Positions 33,391 to 44,919 of a stretch of DNA of 64,000 nucleotides are shown piece by piece. Under the pieces are notes generated by a model. The model saw only the letters and a list, made by a program, of their open reading frames with translations, had not been told where the DNA came from and did no database searches. The position numbers and the translations under genes were made by a program. The DNA is taken from contig NC_080717.1 in NCBI RefSeq assembly GCF_019097595.1, forward strand, positions 5,921,001 through 5,985,000, read 5' to 3'. Numbering within the stretch: position 1 is the first letter of the stretch; every line of letters begins with the position of its first letter. Origin of the DNA: Hemibagrus wyckioides. Taxonomy: Eukaryota > Chordata > Actinopteri > Siluriformes > Bagridae.

Positions 33391-34009
33391 TGTGAGGACC
33401 CTTGGTTTTTTTTTTTGGTCACATTATAACAGTAATTGATCCGGCACAACCTTTTCTTATCTAAAAGTACAGCACCAGAAAGAGTGGAACTTTGAGGTCA
33501 GTTATTTAAATTGTAATGTGTGTACAGGATGTAAGCTATTTTATCAAGCTTTTAGTCTGCTATATCATGTCATATGGTAAGTGATCTCTTAAGTAATCAG
33601 ATCATGATCAGTTGTGATCAGAGTTTCCCAGGTTGCAAAAATGTTTGATGTTTCCATCTTCCATGCGCTAATGCTGTGCACACACACGCACACACATACA
33701 CACAATAATCTTGAAGTAAACGTGTTTATTATGCATTTATTGGTTCACGATTTTTTTTTGCTCCTGCTACACATCACACCTGAGCTGCTCTTGACCAATC
33801 ACCTCACAGGGACGTAGCCTTGCTAACTGCTAGTATGTGTCCAGCAGAGGTCGAGCGCCACAGGAGGCGTTGTTTAGCACCCGACAAAAAACTGTGTAGG
33901 ACAGGATGACTGTATGGTGTGTGATATTACTGTTGTTAACAAGGAGTGTGTGTACTGGGCGGCTAGGTGGTCAGTGGTGTGTGATGGGGGGGGGTTAGAC
34001 GATGCCCTG

Positions 34010-35745
34010 TTAATGCTGGATCCTCCGGATGGACTGGATCTGAGGAGTCTGACTGTGGGAGCCCCAATTCTTCCAGTGCTGGTAGTCTCCACTGTGCCTC
34101 TCACACTCCATGATGTACTGCCTGCCCCTGTAGCCTGGGAACTCATAACACACAAAACTACACACACATGCATGGAGCATGGATAAAGAGATTAGTGCAT
34201 GTATTAAAAACAGTGTGTGTGTGCATATATGTGAATTGAGTGTGTGAACTCACGCGCCACACTGCACATGCATGGAGCCCACTTCCATGCCGCACCAGCC
34301 CATAGCCTGCAGAGAGGGGTAGTCATCACACAGCTCCGTACAACGACCCATGAAGTTTTCCCTCTCGTAGATCATCATGCGGCTGCTCTGGTGAGCCTGA
34401 GGACACACACACACACTTTATCAAAGCTGCATAACTGACCAGGGGATCACTAAAAACCCATAATTCACTTGTTACAGTTGATTGAATTAATACAATTAAT
34501 TCAAATCTCATTCTAACTGCACATTAAATACAACACACTCTTAATGCGATCCAAAATGCTTTTAATGAAATTGATTCATGATGATAAATAGTTATCTGAT
34601 TTGAGTTATTTGTATTTGAGTATAATGCATCTGTGCTGCAGTCTTCATGGCACTATGAATGTTTTTTTTCCTGGATGTATTTAGTTTAGGAACTGTGACT
34701 TATAAAATCTACAGTAGCAGCACTAAAGCTTGTTTCACATGCATTATGGACTAAAAGTGAGTACTAGTAGTACTGTTTAATGTTTATGAAATTTAGAAAT
34801 ATGCATAATTTAATTTGCATGAAAAAGAGTAGCTAAGATACTGTCTTCTTCCTGTTGAGGGTCACCACAGTGGATCATTTGGTCCAGATGTTTGAATTTG
34901 GCATAGGTTTTTATGCCAAAGCCCTTCCTGATGCAACCCTCCCATTTTATCCTAGGCTTGGGACCGGCACTGAGAGTTAACTCTTTAGTAGCCGGGTTAC
35001 CTCTCTGCCCAGGAACTGAACCCTGGCCACGGCAATGAGAGTGTGGGATCCTGCCGCTGGACCACCAGGAGGCTATTACTATACTATGTTTGCCTTTTTG
35101 AAAAAATATGAAAGTCCTTTCTATTGGAGTCCAGACTTTTGGACCGAAATGCATGCAATATATAGAGACTGAATACTCACAGCACAGTAGATGGGCCTGA
35201 AGGACATAAATCTCTCAACGTGGTAGGCCAGGTTTCCGCAGTAGGAGTCCCAGTGAGGGTACTCGCCTCTCTCCAGGACAAACTGCTGTCCCTGGAAATC
35301 ATGATGCTCATAACCAACCCAGCTGAGGAAAGCAAGAAGAAGTATGTTAGTACTTTAATGCACAATTTCACATAAAAAAAACCACAATAATGTTGTCCAT
35401 CATGCCTTAATACAATATACTGATGCCAGGTGACGAATGTCTAATATAGCAAAAGACACTTACGCGCCACTCTCCACGCGAATGGAGCGAATGTTGTCGA
35501 AGCCACACTGCTGGATGTTGCAGCACTCTGAAGTGAACTCCTGACACTTGCCCTGGAAGTGCTCCTGCTCAAACACGGTCACCTGAAGGACCATAAACAC
35601 CAGGATTTAAAAGATCAGATGTGTAAACTTGTGTGGATGCATAACCATATACGAGTGATGCCTTGAATACCTTAAAGAATGGAGCCATGCCCATGCCAGT
35701 GTGCATCATGGGATGCATCATGGTGGATCGCCTGAATCGGTACAT
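34010..35745 (-). CDS. Beta-A crystallin (cryba1-like / cryba4 subfamily)
   Basis: A structural lens protein of the beta-gamma crystallin family. Coding exons read right to left: 35745-35671, 35582-35464, 35322-35181, 34396-34254, 34157-34010 (TAA). Exons 2-5 each hold one Greek-key motif, giving two beta-gamma domains: [80 protein letters not shown], ending in IQSIRRIQH. Length is 200 residues from the tandem Met at 35721 (strong context CCACCATGATG) or 208 from MYRFRRST at 35745; I cannot decide which. The N-terminus is rich in Met and His ([12 protein letters not shown]). The sequence is closest to CRYBA1, whereas the divergent crybb1 neighbour recalls the human CRYBB1-CRYBA4 pair, so the exact orthologue is left open. 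Confidence 0.93.
34845..35069 (-). repeat. tRNA-Glu-derived SINE with intact head
   Basis: On the minus strand it begins CCTGGTGGTCCAGCGGCA and continues to a B box region AGGGTTCAGTTCC, close to the glutamate tRNA layout (A box, anticodon arm, B box). Then follows a body with GGGAGGGTTGCATCAGGAAG and a (GAAGAA)-type tail. It is a SINE inserted in the intron between the crystallin exons at 34396 and 35181. Confidence 0.75.
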
Positions 35746-36328
35746 ATTTATTCCTGAGCACAAGGTAAAGAAAGAAGCAATGGTTATGGTATGTATTCTT
35801 TCTATCAGTAGTCATATTACTGTAAGTAAAATAAATAACAGCCTCGAATACTAAAAAGACAAGACAAATTCTTCACCCAAAAAGAATTTTAAGCTATGGC
35901 ACCCTCAAGCAGACACCATTTGTACCTTAAGTGTGTATCCTTTATCATGAAAAGTGCTTGAAGTGTATAGCTTTTTTAAAGCAATTAGATGTCCTTAGTC
36001 CTGAGAGTGTACTGTATATGCAAATGTATCTTGTTATTAAAAGAAAGTTAGTAAATAGAAAGTTAATATAAAAAAATAAATACTTTTATTACTGAAACAG
36101 CTTACAAATTAAAATATAAAAATAACAGAGAATCTTTGAAGTAGCCCAATACATTTCAGATGCTAGAAATTAATTGTAGTGGTTTATTAATTGAGCAATA
36201 AAGTTGATCACGTGACAAAGCCATTGGGTTTTTTTTTTCTTCTAAATGTCCAGTTAATTTGATTATGTTGTGCATAAAGATTAATATATATGTGTGTGTG
36301 TGTGTGTGAAGTTCTTTGGCACTCTTAC

Positions 36329-36409
36329 CGTTGTTTTTCCGTCACACCTCACGCCTGAACGCCTGACTCGCGTGGAGTTTTCAGGAGCGCCTGGCGCGCT
36401 GGTTTTATA
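36329..36409 (-). promoter_or_regulatory. TATA box and untranslated first exon of the beta-A crystallin gene
   Basis: On the minus strand a TATAAAA box lies at 36409-36403. About 25-30 bases downstream is the expected start near 36375, and the exon ends at 36329 with a clean donor (CAACG|GTAAGA). The coding exon at 35745 is preceded by an acceptor (TGTGCTCAG ending about 35753), so the leader is split. The 36340-36680 surroundings are rich in CG dinucleotides, unlike the rest of the spacer. Confidence 0.65.
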
Positions 36410-37426
36410 CAGACCACCGGGAGCGCGCGCAGGACCTCTGCTCAGTGTGGGGTGTGCGTGCGCGTTCCCGCGGCGCGCTCTCAGAGGCGCACCATTGCCA
36501 ACAGCTCAGCACATTTGCTATAGACTATAGAAGTCCGTGTGTGGTTGCATATTGGGCAGGAGCCATTTTGCATAGCATTATGACTGAAGTGAATAGAAGA
36601 GAGGGCGCGCAAAACAAAAGGAGGTTCCACAGGCACGTTCTCTCTGGTCAGCACTCCTGCGCGTGACACAAAGCGCTCCAAAGTAACTGGGATTAAAATG
36701 CACTGTGTGTGTGTGTGTGTGTGTGTTTTGGAGGATTAGGTGTGCAACTAAACCGAACTGTGTTCAAGTTTTGACTTATGCTTCAGCTGAAGCAAGTATA
36801 CTAGACATTAAGCCATAGATTTATGGTTGGTATAATTGGTATAGAGGTTGGTATAGTCATATATGACTAATTAAACTTAGTAGGAAAAACTCAGTCATAA
36901 AAAGAAAGTTTGAAGATACAGTACACTCCATTAGGCTGATGGGTTGCCTGGTCGTCCCTCATGATGAACCGATAGATTTCTGTGCACAGAGTGTGTTTAC
37001 GAATCTCTGGCTAAACTACAACCATTATAGAAAGCTAAGAAGACTTAATTATATAATGAACCTGTTGAAGAACCCCTTTTCTTAACATGTATGATGTCAA
37101 GTTTGCCACATAGTGAGTAATTTCACTGCTAAACCTTTACAAGATTCCCATGGTTCACTCAGTCTCCTGTCACCATGGTGGTACTCAGTAGTAGCCTAAG
37201 TATGTATAGACAGGTTTAAGGGTACCTTTAAAGCTTTACTCTAAAACCATAGTTCATTTAATGTAAACAAAGTACATATATTAAATCACGCATCCAGGTG
37301 AAAGGTACACACTTTGAGTGTATTATGTTAGTAGTAAAGATACTAGTATTTTCTGAGAGTGTAATACTATGGCATTATTTTGTTTGTTTTATGTATTCAT
37401 ACTAACATGCCTATAACACTATATTG

Positions 37427-37818
37427 CCAAAAATTTTGGGACACCCCTTCAAATCATTGAATTCAGGTGTTGTTTTTCAGGGGTTGGGCTTGTCCACTTA
37501 GTTCCATTGAAAATCTTCGCTTTAATTCATCCCAAAGGTGTTATCAGGTTGAGGTCAGGACTCTGTGAAGTTCCTCCACACCAAACTCACTCATTCATGT
37601 CTTTATGGACCTTGCTTTGTGCACTGGTGTGCGGTCATGTTGGAACAGGAAGGGGTCATCCCCAAACTGTTCCCACAAAGTTGGGAGCATGAAATTGTCC
37701 ATAATGTCTTGGTATGAAGCTGAAGCATTAAGACTTCCTTTCACTGGAACTAAGGGAATAGGGAACACCTGAATTAAATGATTTGAAGTGGTGTCCCAAA
37801 ACTTTTGCCAATATAGTG
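37427..37818 (-). mobile_element. Foldback-type Tc1/mariner element, family B copy 5
   Basis: Starts with the sense left end (CACTATATTGCCAAAAATTT, then about 80 bases of sense sequence to the VPVKG region). It then switches to the antisense body, encoding on the minus strand [20 protein letters not shown], and ends in TTTTGCCAATATAGTG next to TA. It is a shorter version of the foldback arrangement at 21929-22741. It lies between the two crystallin genes; the rest of 36410-38860 is repeats and unremarkable sequence. Confidence 0.82.
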
Positions 37819-38262
37819 TATATCTAACACACATTACTAAATCAGTGTTCCAGAGGTGAAAAGTACTACTTAATATAATTTTCAGGAATTTGCCCTGTAA
37901 CTGTATAGCAAATGAACTCTTATTTATACTCTTACTCAGATCTATTTATATGGGGGGGAAAAACCCCACTTTTTCCTGTTTACAATTTCTTTTAAAACTT
38001 ACATATATTCTTTACAAACCTTAAACATCATGGCTGTTTTTATTTTATTTTCATTTTGTCCATTTACCAATACAGTCAAATAAAAAAAAAAAACATTAAT
38101 TGAAATGCTCTGGATATTTGTTTGAGTCCATAATAAATCATACAAAAGGTACCATCCTGTACCCTAACCCCAGGTTTAGCCTTCATATTATTTATTCAGA
38201 GTGATTGATGAGAACCTACAGGTTTTTATATAGGAATATTTCAGTCATAGTTTACATTAAAT

Positions 38263-38266
<4 letters not shown>

Positions 38267-38316
<50 letters not shown>

Positions 38317-38317
38317 C

Positions 38318-38370
<53 letters not shown>

Positions 38371-38371
38371 T
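38267..38371. repeat. Compound (AAT)n-(GATA)n microsatellite
   Basis: About sixteen AAT triplets (38267-38316) followed directly by about thirteen GATA units (38317-38371), in the spacer upstream of crybb1. Confidence 0.93.
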
Positions 38372-38865
38372 ATCTAAATAATTAAATAAAAAAGTAAATA
38401 ATTTGATATCGGGTCCATATTAACCAATAAACAGCTTTTACTGATTAAATCACCTTCAGTTAACTGTAAACAGAAGTACAATCCTATTCATCCAATTCAT
38501 CATTAACTCCTGAATGAGGAAACATCATAAAGAGTGTATTTGCTCTAAAGTGGCCAAACGCACTCGAAAAAACAAACAAACAAAATAATAATAATTTCTT
38601 TGTATATATTATATCAGAAAATATGGAGGTAATCTAATCTGTCAATGTTAATACATAGTACATAACACACAGATCATACATCAGTGACTGTGGTGAAAGT
38701 TTTAGAGGTTGTCCTTTACATTCTGTACATCTCTCTCTCTCTCTCTCTCTCTCTGTTGTGATGATGATGATGATGAGGGGCTTCTTTTCTGTGTGTACGT
38801 CTCTTTTCACTGGACTCAGCGACTTTCATTGTTAACCGGTAATCCTGACACACTCTGCGCCAGGG

Positions 38866-38947
38866 TATAAGAGCTGTAGCCATGGCATGACACACACACA
38901 CTCTCAGAGTGAGCTCAGGCACCACCACACACGTACTGAACACACAG
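38866..38947 (+). promoter_or_regulatory. TATA box and untranslated first exon of crybb1
   Basis: TATAAGA at 38866-38872, then a short leader ending in a donor (CACACAG|GTGAGA at 38947/38948). The coding exon begins five bases after the acceptor at 39241. A half-MARE-like CTCAGCG lies at 38815-38821 upstream of the TATA box; Maf sites drive lens expression in this family, but this match alone is weak. Confidence 0.65.
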
Positions 38948-39246
38948 GTGAGACTGAACACAAATACTCTAATTCAAAATTCAGTGAAACATAGTTTAGC
39001 AATCGGATAGAAACTGAGGACTGTTCTGAGGAACTGAGGATTTATTTTAGGACTTTAAATTTGGTTTGTCCTGAGATCATTAGCTTTTAATCCAGGCTTC
39101 ATTAAAATAGATTCATATAATAATGACAGCTTTGGCATCCCTTTTATCTGTCACTGATGGATTTGCTGCCTGTTGGATATATTGCTAAATATCAGCTTGC
39201 AATCTCTTTTTTTCTCTGTCTGTCTCTCTCTCTCTCTCTAGGCACC

Positions 39247-40670
39247 ATGTCTTCCAGCACTGATAAGAAGGCCACCTCTCAGACCGACGGCAAGGCCAGT
39301 CAGCCCAAGAAGTCTGAAATGGGCATGATGGCCTACAAGGTAAAATCTCACATGCACACACACACACACAGACATGCACATAATTTCTCAAACAGTGCAC
39401 ACTCATTATAACCTGCCCTAACGTAACCGAACACTCTCTCTCTCAATATCTATTAGATGTACGTATTTGACCAAGAGAACTTCCAGGGCCGCATGATCGA
39501 GATCAACGCTGAGTGCGTGAACGTGTGCGCGATGGGCATGGACAGGGTCCGTTCGCTTCGTGTGGAGTGCGGCCCGTAAGTTTGTTTCCAACAAACAGTC
39601 TGTCTGTGTGTTATATGCAGTGTGCATTTCCCTCACATGAGCTGTGTTTGCAGTTTTGTGGGTTGGGAGCAGATGAACTTCTGTGGAGAGATGTACATCC
39701 TGGAGAAGGGCGATTATCCTCGCTGGGACTCCTGGAGCAACTGCCAGAAGAACGACTACCTGCTGTCTTTTAGGCCCGTCAGAATGGTGTGGACACACAC
39801 ACACACACACACACCACCCTTCTTCACTGTTTTAATCAGTATAGCTTTAACTATGTATCTATCTGTTCAATCTCAGGACCCTGAGAAGCACAAGATCTGC
39901 CTGTACGAGGTGGGCGACTACAAGGGCCGTAAGATGGAGATCATGGACGATGACGTGCCCAGTCTCTACTCCTACGGCTTCACTGACAGAGTAGGAAGCA
40001 TCTTCGTCAGCTGTGGAACGTAAGTGTTCAGCTATCAGATACACAAACGTTAAGATGGGGTTAGTCATTTTTGTTCTATCTAAGTTCAGATACACTCTCC
40101 AGACTTCAGGAGAAACCGTGTGGCACTCTGTAAAGTGTGTAAAATAACATCCAACCAATCAGGACAAAAAGGGGTGGGTCTAGTCGCCTGTCAATCATTT
40201 GGCTTGTGAATTCAGAAAGCTCCAGTCTTGCACTAGCATTCGAGAGTCCTAGTCTTGTCAGTGTTCTTTTGTGACATGGATTTGGACTAAACACTACGGG
40301 GGCGGTGTTTGTTTGGGTTTCGAGTTTCCAAACACTCATGCCAAAATCACTGACTGCAACTTTAATGTGTATATTTGGTGTAGATTAGGTTTGTGTAGTT
40401 CCTTATAAATATGTATGAGTAAGACATTGAGACATTGGTCTTAATTTAGCAATTAGCAATGACTTTATGCTAACATTAGCAAATTTCTTGTCTTTCAGCT
40501 GGGTGGGCTACCAATACCCTGGCTACCGTGGCAGCCAGTACCTGCTGGAGAAGGGCGACTATAGACACTTTAACGAGTATGGCGCTCGCTGCCCTCAGAT
40601 GCAGTCCATGAGGCGCATCCGTGACATGCAGTGGCACCCACATGGCTGCTACACCATGGCCACCAAGTGA
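39247..40670 (+). CDS. crybb1: Beta-B1 crystallin
   Basis: A structural lens crystallin. Exons: 39247-39339, 39457-39575, 39654-39786, 39877-40019, 40499-40670 (TGA), phases consistent, 219 residues. The N-terminal extension ([20 protein letters not shown]) is Ser/Thr/Lys-rich, typical of basic beta-crystallins though short for B1. Four Greek keys follow, one per exon: [80 protein letters not shown]. The C-terminal extension after [13 protein letters not shown] (ending TMATK) is typical of the B type. The start has context GCACCATGT. The gene is divergent from the beta-A crystallin and convergent with cabp2. A fish-specific crybb1 paralogue is possible. Confidence 0.94.
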
Positions 40671-41051
40671 GGGCCAGACCAGGAGCGGAAGAGACGAAGG
40701 CGGAGGAGAAGCAGAGGGCCGCCGGAGGAAGGAGAGGAGGAGAGACGTCTGAGGACACTGTCACCCCCCACTTGAAAATATTCTAGGTGTAGGACTCAGA
40801 GACTCTCATTTTGCATCCTAGTGGAGCAGCTGAAGCTCCTGAGCTTCCTGAGTAACGTACATATATACCTTTCCTCCTCCACTCAGTTCCACTCCTCTCT
40901 TTCGCTTGGGCACCCTGACTTTTGTTTTTCCTTCCATATTTAAATTTTTATTACCTCGTCCCTTCCCTACCCTTTCAGGAGGATGGAATGCAAAAGGGAG
41001 TGAAGAAGACATCTCCCTTTATCAAATGTACAGAATCCTGGTCACCTTTTC

Positions 41052-41057
41052 AATAAA
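41052..41057 (+). terminator. Poly(A) signal of crybb1
   Basis: AATAAA 382 bases after the stop, following a 3' UTR that starts purine-rich (40675-40745). Confidence 0.75.
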
Positions 41058-41564
41058 AATGAAATGACTGAAACAGATTTGTTTCATTGTGTGAATTTCT
41101 TATGCCTACAGCAAAACACATATTAGATAAATTGGTGGTCTTCCCCAAGAACTCATGCTAACACTCATAAACTACGGGAACTGATAGAGTTTTGCGCTAA
41201 TACAGCATCCTGTTCAGATGTACTTCGGCTTAATGTACAATATTTATAACCCTTGCTAAATTTAGATGATACTAATTTAATATTTATAAACCTGAAATTA
41301 TAGAATAGTGTTTTAGTATGAAGTCAGCTCTTTTCGAACCTTTTTCTCCTCACGCACATTTCCATGATCTAAAAGAAACCCATCCGAATAACTACATTGA
41401 TTAGTAAACCACAGTAAACTGCTTTATTAAATATTTCCTTCAACATACAGATAAACTGAAAAAATAAATCTGATTATTATTTAATTGAATAAAAAAAGTC
41501 GTAGGCTACGCTACTCCAACTCTATATAACAGATTATTTATGGTAGATCCTCTGTGATGAACCG

Positions 41565-44500
41565 TCAGCGTGACATCATCCTCACAAACTCTAAAGGGAA
41601 AAGAAAGAAAAACAAAAACAGGTACATTTGAGTTTAAAAAGCTAGCGAAAGACATTTAAGTTGCTTTTGGCAACTAAAAGCGAATAGTAAATGATCAAAT
41701 TAAAGCCTGGGGAAATAGAAAATGACTCATATTACAACTAGGACAACAGAAAATCGTTCATGGAACTTAGGGAGGTACATTAAACCCAGAACACAGGAAG
41801 TCTTTTATTAATAAAACAGATAAAACAGGAAATCATAACTATTAAAGCAATGGAAAGGCATGTATTTTTTTTACACCACTTATTCTACTGTGATGCCGGG
41901 AACCTAGGGCCGATACCAGGAGACTCGGGGCACAAGGCAGGGTACATCCTGCCAATTTATCACAGATCATAATGGACAATTTAGAGACACCAATCAACCT
42001 GCAACACATGTTTTTGGACTGGGTGAGGAAACCAGAGTACCCAGAGGAAAACCCATAGAGAACATGCAAACTCCACACACATGACAGAGGCAGGAATCAA
42101 ACCCCCAACCCTGGAGGTGTGAAGCAAGCATGCTAACCACCATGCCCTCCATAAATCATACACATTAAAACACTGAAGCATAGGAAATAAAAACTTATGC
42201 GGAATACAGGAAATAATGTACAGCAAAACAGGCAAAGCAGGAAATCATGCACATTGAAGCATTTGGAAAATAGGAAAATTGTGGGGAAAAAGTCTGGGAA
42301 TGAGCGTGTTTGGGACACCCCTCTAAATCATTGAATTCAGGTGTTGTTTTGGGTTTCAGCTTGGCACCTCAGTCCCAGTAAAAGGGAACTCTTAATGCTT
42401 CAGCTTCATACCAAGACATTTTGGAAAATTTCATGCTCCCAACTTTGTGGGAACAGTTTGGGGATGACCCCTTCCTGTTCCAACATGACTGCGCACCAGT
42501 GCACAAAGCAAGGTCCATAAAGACATGGATGAGTGAGTTTGGTGTGGAGGAACTTCACAGAGTCCTGACCTCAACCTGATAGAACACCTTTAGGATGAAT
42601 TTTAAGTGGAGACTGTGAGCCAGACCTTCTCGTCCAACATCAGTGCCTGACCTCACAAATGCGCTTCTAGAGAGGAATGGTCAAAAATTCCCATAAACAC
42701 ACTCCTAAACCTTGTGGAAAGCCTTCCCAGAAGAGTTGAAGCTGTTATATGGACAACTCCATATTTCATTCATGTGCATGTAAAGGCAGACGTCCCTGAA
42801 GTCAGGACTCAAACTCACTCATCCATGTCTTTATGGACCTTGCTTTGTGCACTGGTGTGCAGTCATGTTGGAACAGGAAGGGGTCATCCCCAAACTGTTC
42901 CCACAAAGTCGGAAGCATAAAATTGTCCAAAATCTTGGTATGAAGCTGAAGCATTAAGAGTTCCTTTTACTGGAACTAAGGGGCAGAGCCCAACCCCTGA
43001 AAAACAACACCTGAATTCAGTGATTTGGAGGGGTGTCCCAAAACTTTTGGCAATATGGTGTACATACTACTTATGGAACTCTTTCATCCTTATTATACAG
43101 TATGTCTCATCTAAAGATGATATTCGGTCCTTTCTTCTTTTTTAACTGACCTTCAAAGTCCACCTGTCCGTCTCCATTGAGGTCCACGTCACGGATGATG
43201 TCATCGATGTCTCTCGGGTTCAGCTGCTCACCCATCAGTTTCTTCATGGCCTCCCTCAGTTCACTAATGCTGATCTGGCCGTCGCCATTCGAGTCGAACT
43301 GTGCAGCAAAATATCACAGGCATAAGTCATTATACTTCATGTAATCTCATCTCCGAGCAAGACTTGATGAGATCATGAGATGTTCGAGAAATATGACCTG
43401 AGCTCATTGATTATTAAAATAAAGCCCACTACAATGGTGCATGCCATGCTAATGTTTATTTTATTAGTATGATGATTCATTAAAAATTAAATTGTATACT
43501 ATTAATGTGACACGTGTTCGAGGTCTTATTAGGAATTAGACAACACACACACACACACACACACACTACAGAAATAAGATTAGTTTGAAATACTCTAGCA
43601 TATTCCATTAAGGTGATTGAATATCAGTCATCATCTGGAGCTGGCTGCACTACTACATTAAGCTTATCTAGGTCTATTCAGCTCATAAGCGAGGTTATGA
43701 GCTGTGTTTAAGTGTGTGTGAGAAAGTATGATAAACATGTGTTCATGCACAGCGTGTTAAGTGTATGATGTGTGTACAGGAACCTCTTTGAAGGCATCTT
43801 TTAATTCTTTGATTCCAATCATGTCTGCTGTTTCTGCGAGCATTTTAGGGCCCATCAGTTCCACAAACTCTTCAAAGTCGATCTTGCCTCCAGCTGCAGA
43901 ACACACACACACACACACAAGCATTTTCTTGTTAATAATATAATTATTAAGTTAATCATTGTGCATCAATAATTCTCCAAAAATTTTGAATACATTATAT
44001 AGCAAACAGTGTACAGTATAATGCTACACATATTACATAACTTAATTATACAGTACAATAAGGCAGTAACAATTGTTTTTTCTACTATAGACGCTCCCTA
44101 GAATACAATATTCTCTCAAACATAAGAAAACCCATAGTTCACTTCATATCATTTTCTATAGGGCACCACATCATTTATTCCTCAGAGGAACAGCACCTTA
44201 GAAGGCATTTTATCACATTTCCTTACATGCATGGAGCTCCAAAAGCCATCACATCTCTTATTCTTCACTAAAATGCAATCTAGAGGGCACTTCCTCATGT
44301 TTTCTCACATGTAAGGCCACCCTAGGGGGCACTGCATCACATTTTCTCCACTGGAAGCGCACCCTATATGGCTCTTCATCACAATTTTAATGCAAACAGT
44401 GGCACCTTAGACGGGCATTCTTATCCTAAAGGACACTTTACACCATAGAGGACACTTTTATGGTGTTTTTTGTCCAATCATGGGGGCACCCTAACCCCTC

Positions 44501-44878
44501 CCCACCCCCAAATCCACATGGTATAGTTTATTAAATAACTTCATTATACTGTAGATGTATTATCTAGTAAATATATTCATGTATATGTATGAACAATTTA
44601 TATATATAACAATTATACATATTATATCTACTCAGTAGTATGTATAGTCATAATATAATAGTCACATAATATAGCCTCATCTTGTGTTACATAATAGTAT
44701 ATCAAATAACATAATTATATAAAATATAATGATTAAAGACGTCACTCACTGATTTGTTGACTCAACTCGATGAGCTCCATCTCCGTCGGCATGTATCCCA
44801 TAGTCCTCATGCACTCGCCCAGATCCTTACAGCTGATGTAGCCTTTGTTCCTATCAAACTCTTTAAAAGCCTCCCGCA

Positions 44879-44919
<41 letters not shown>

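Noticed and set aside
39418..39810. 130-codon minus-strand frame across crybb1 exons 3-4
   Set aside because: It crosses real crybb1 splice sites on the opposite strand and resembles nothing I recognise.
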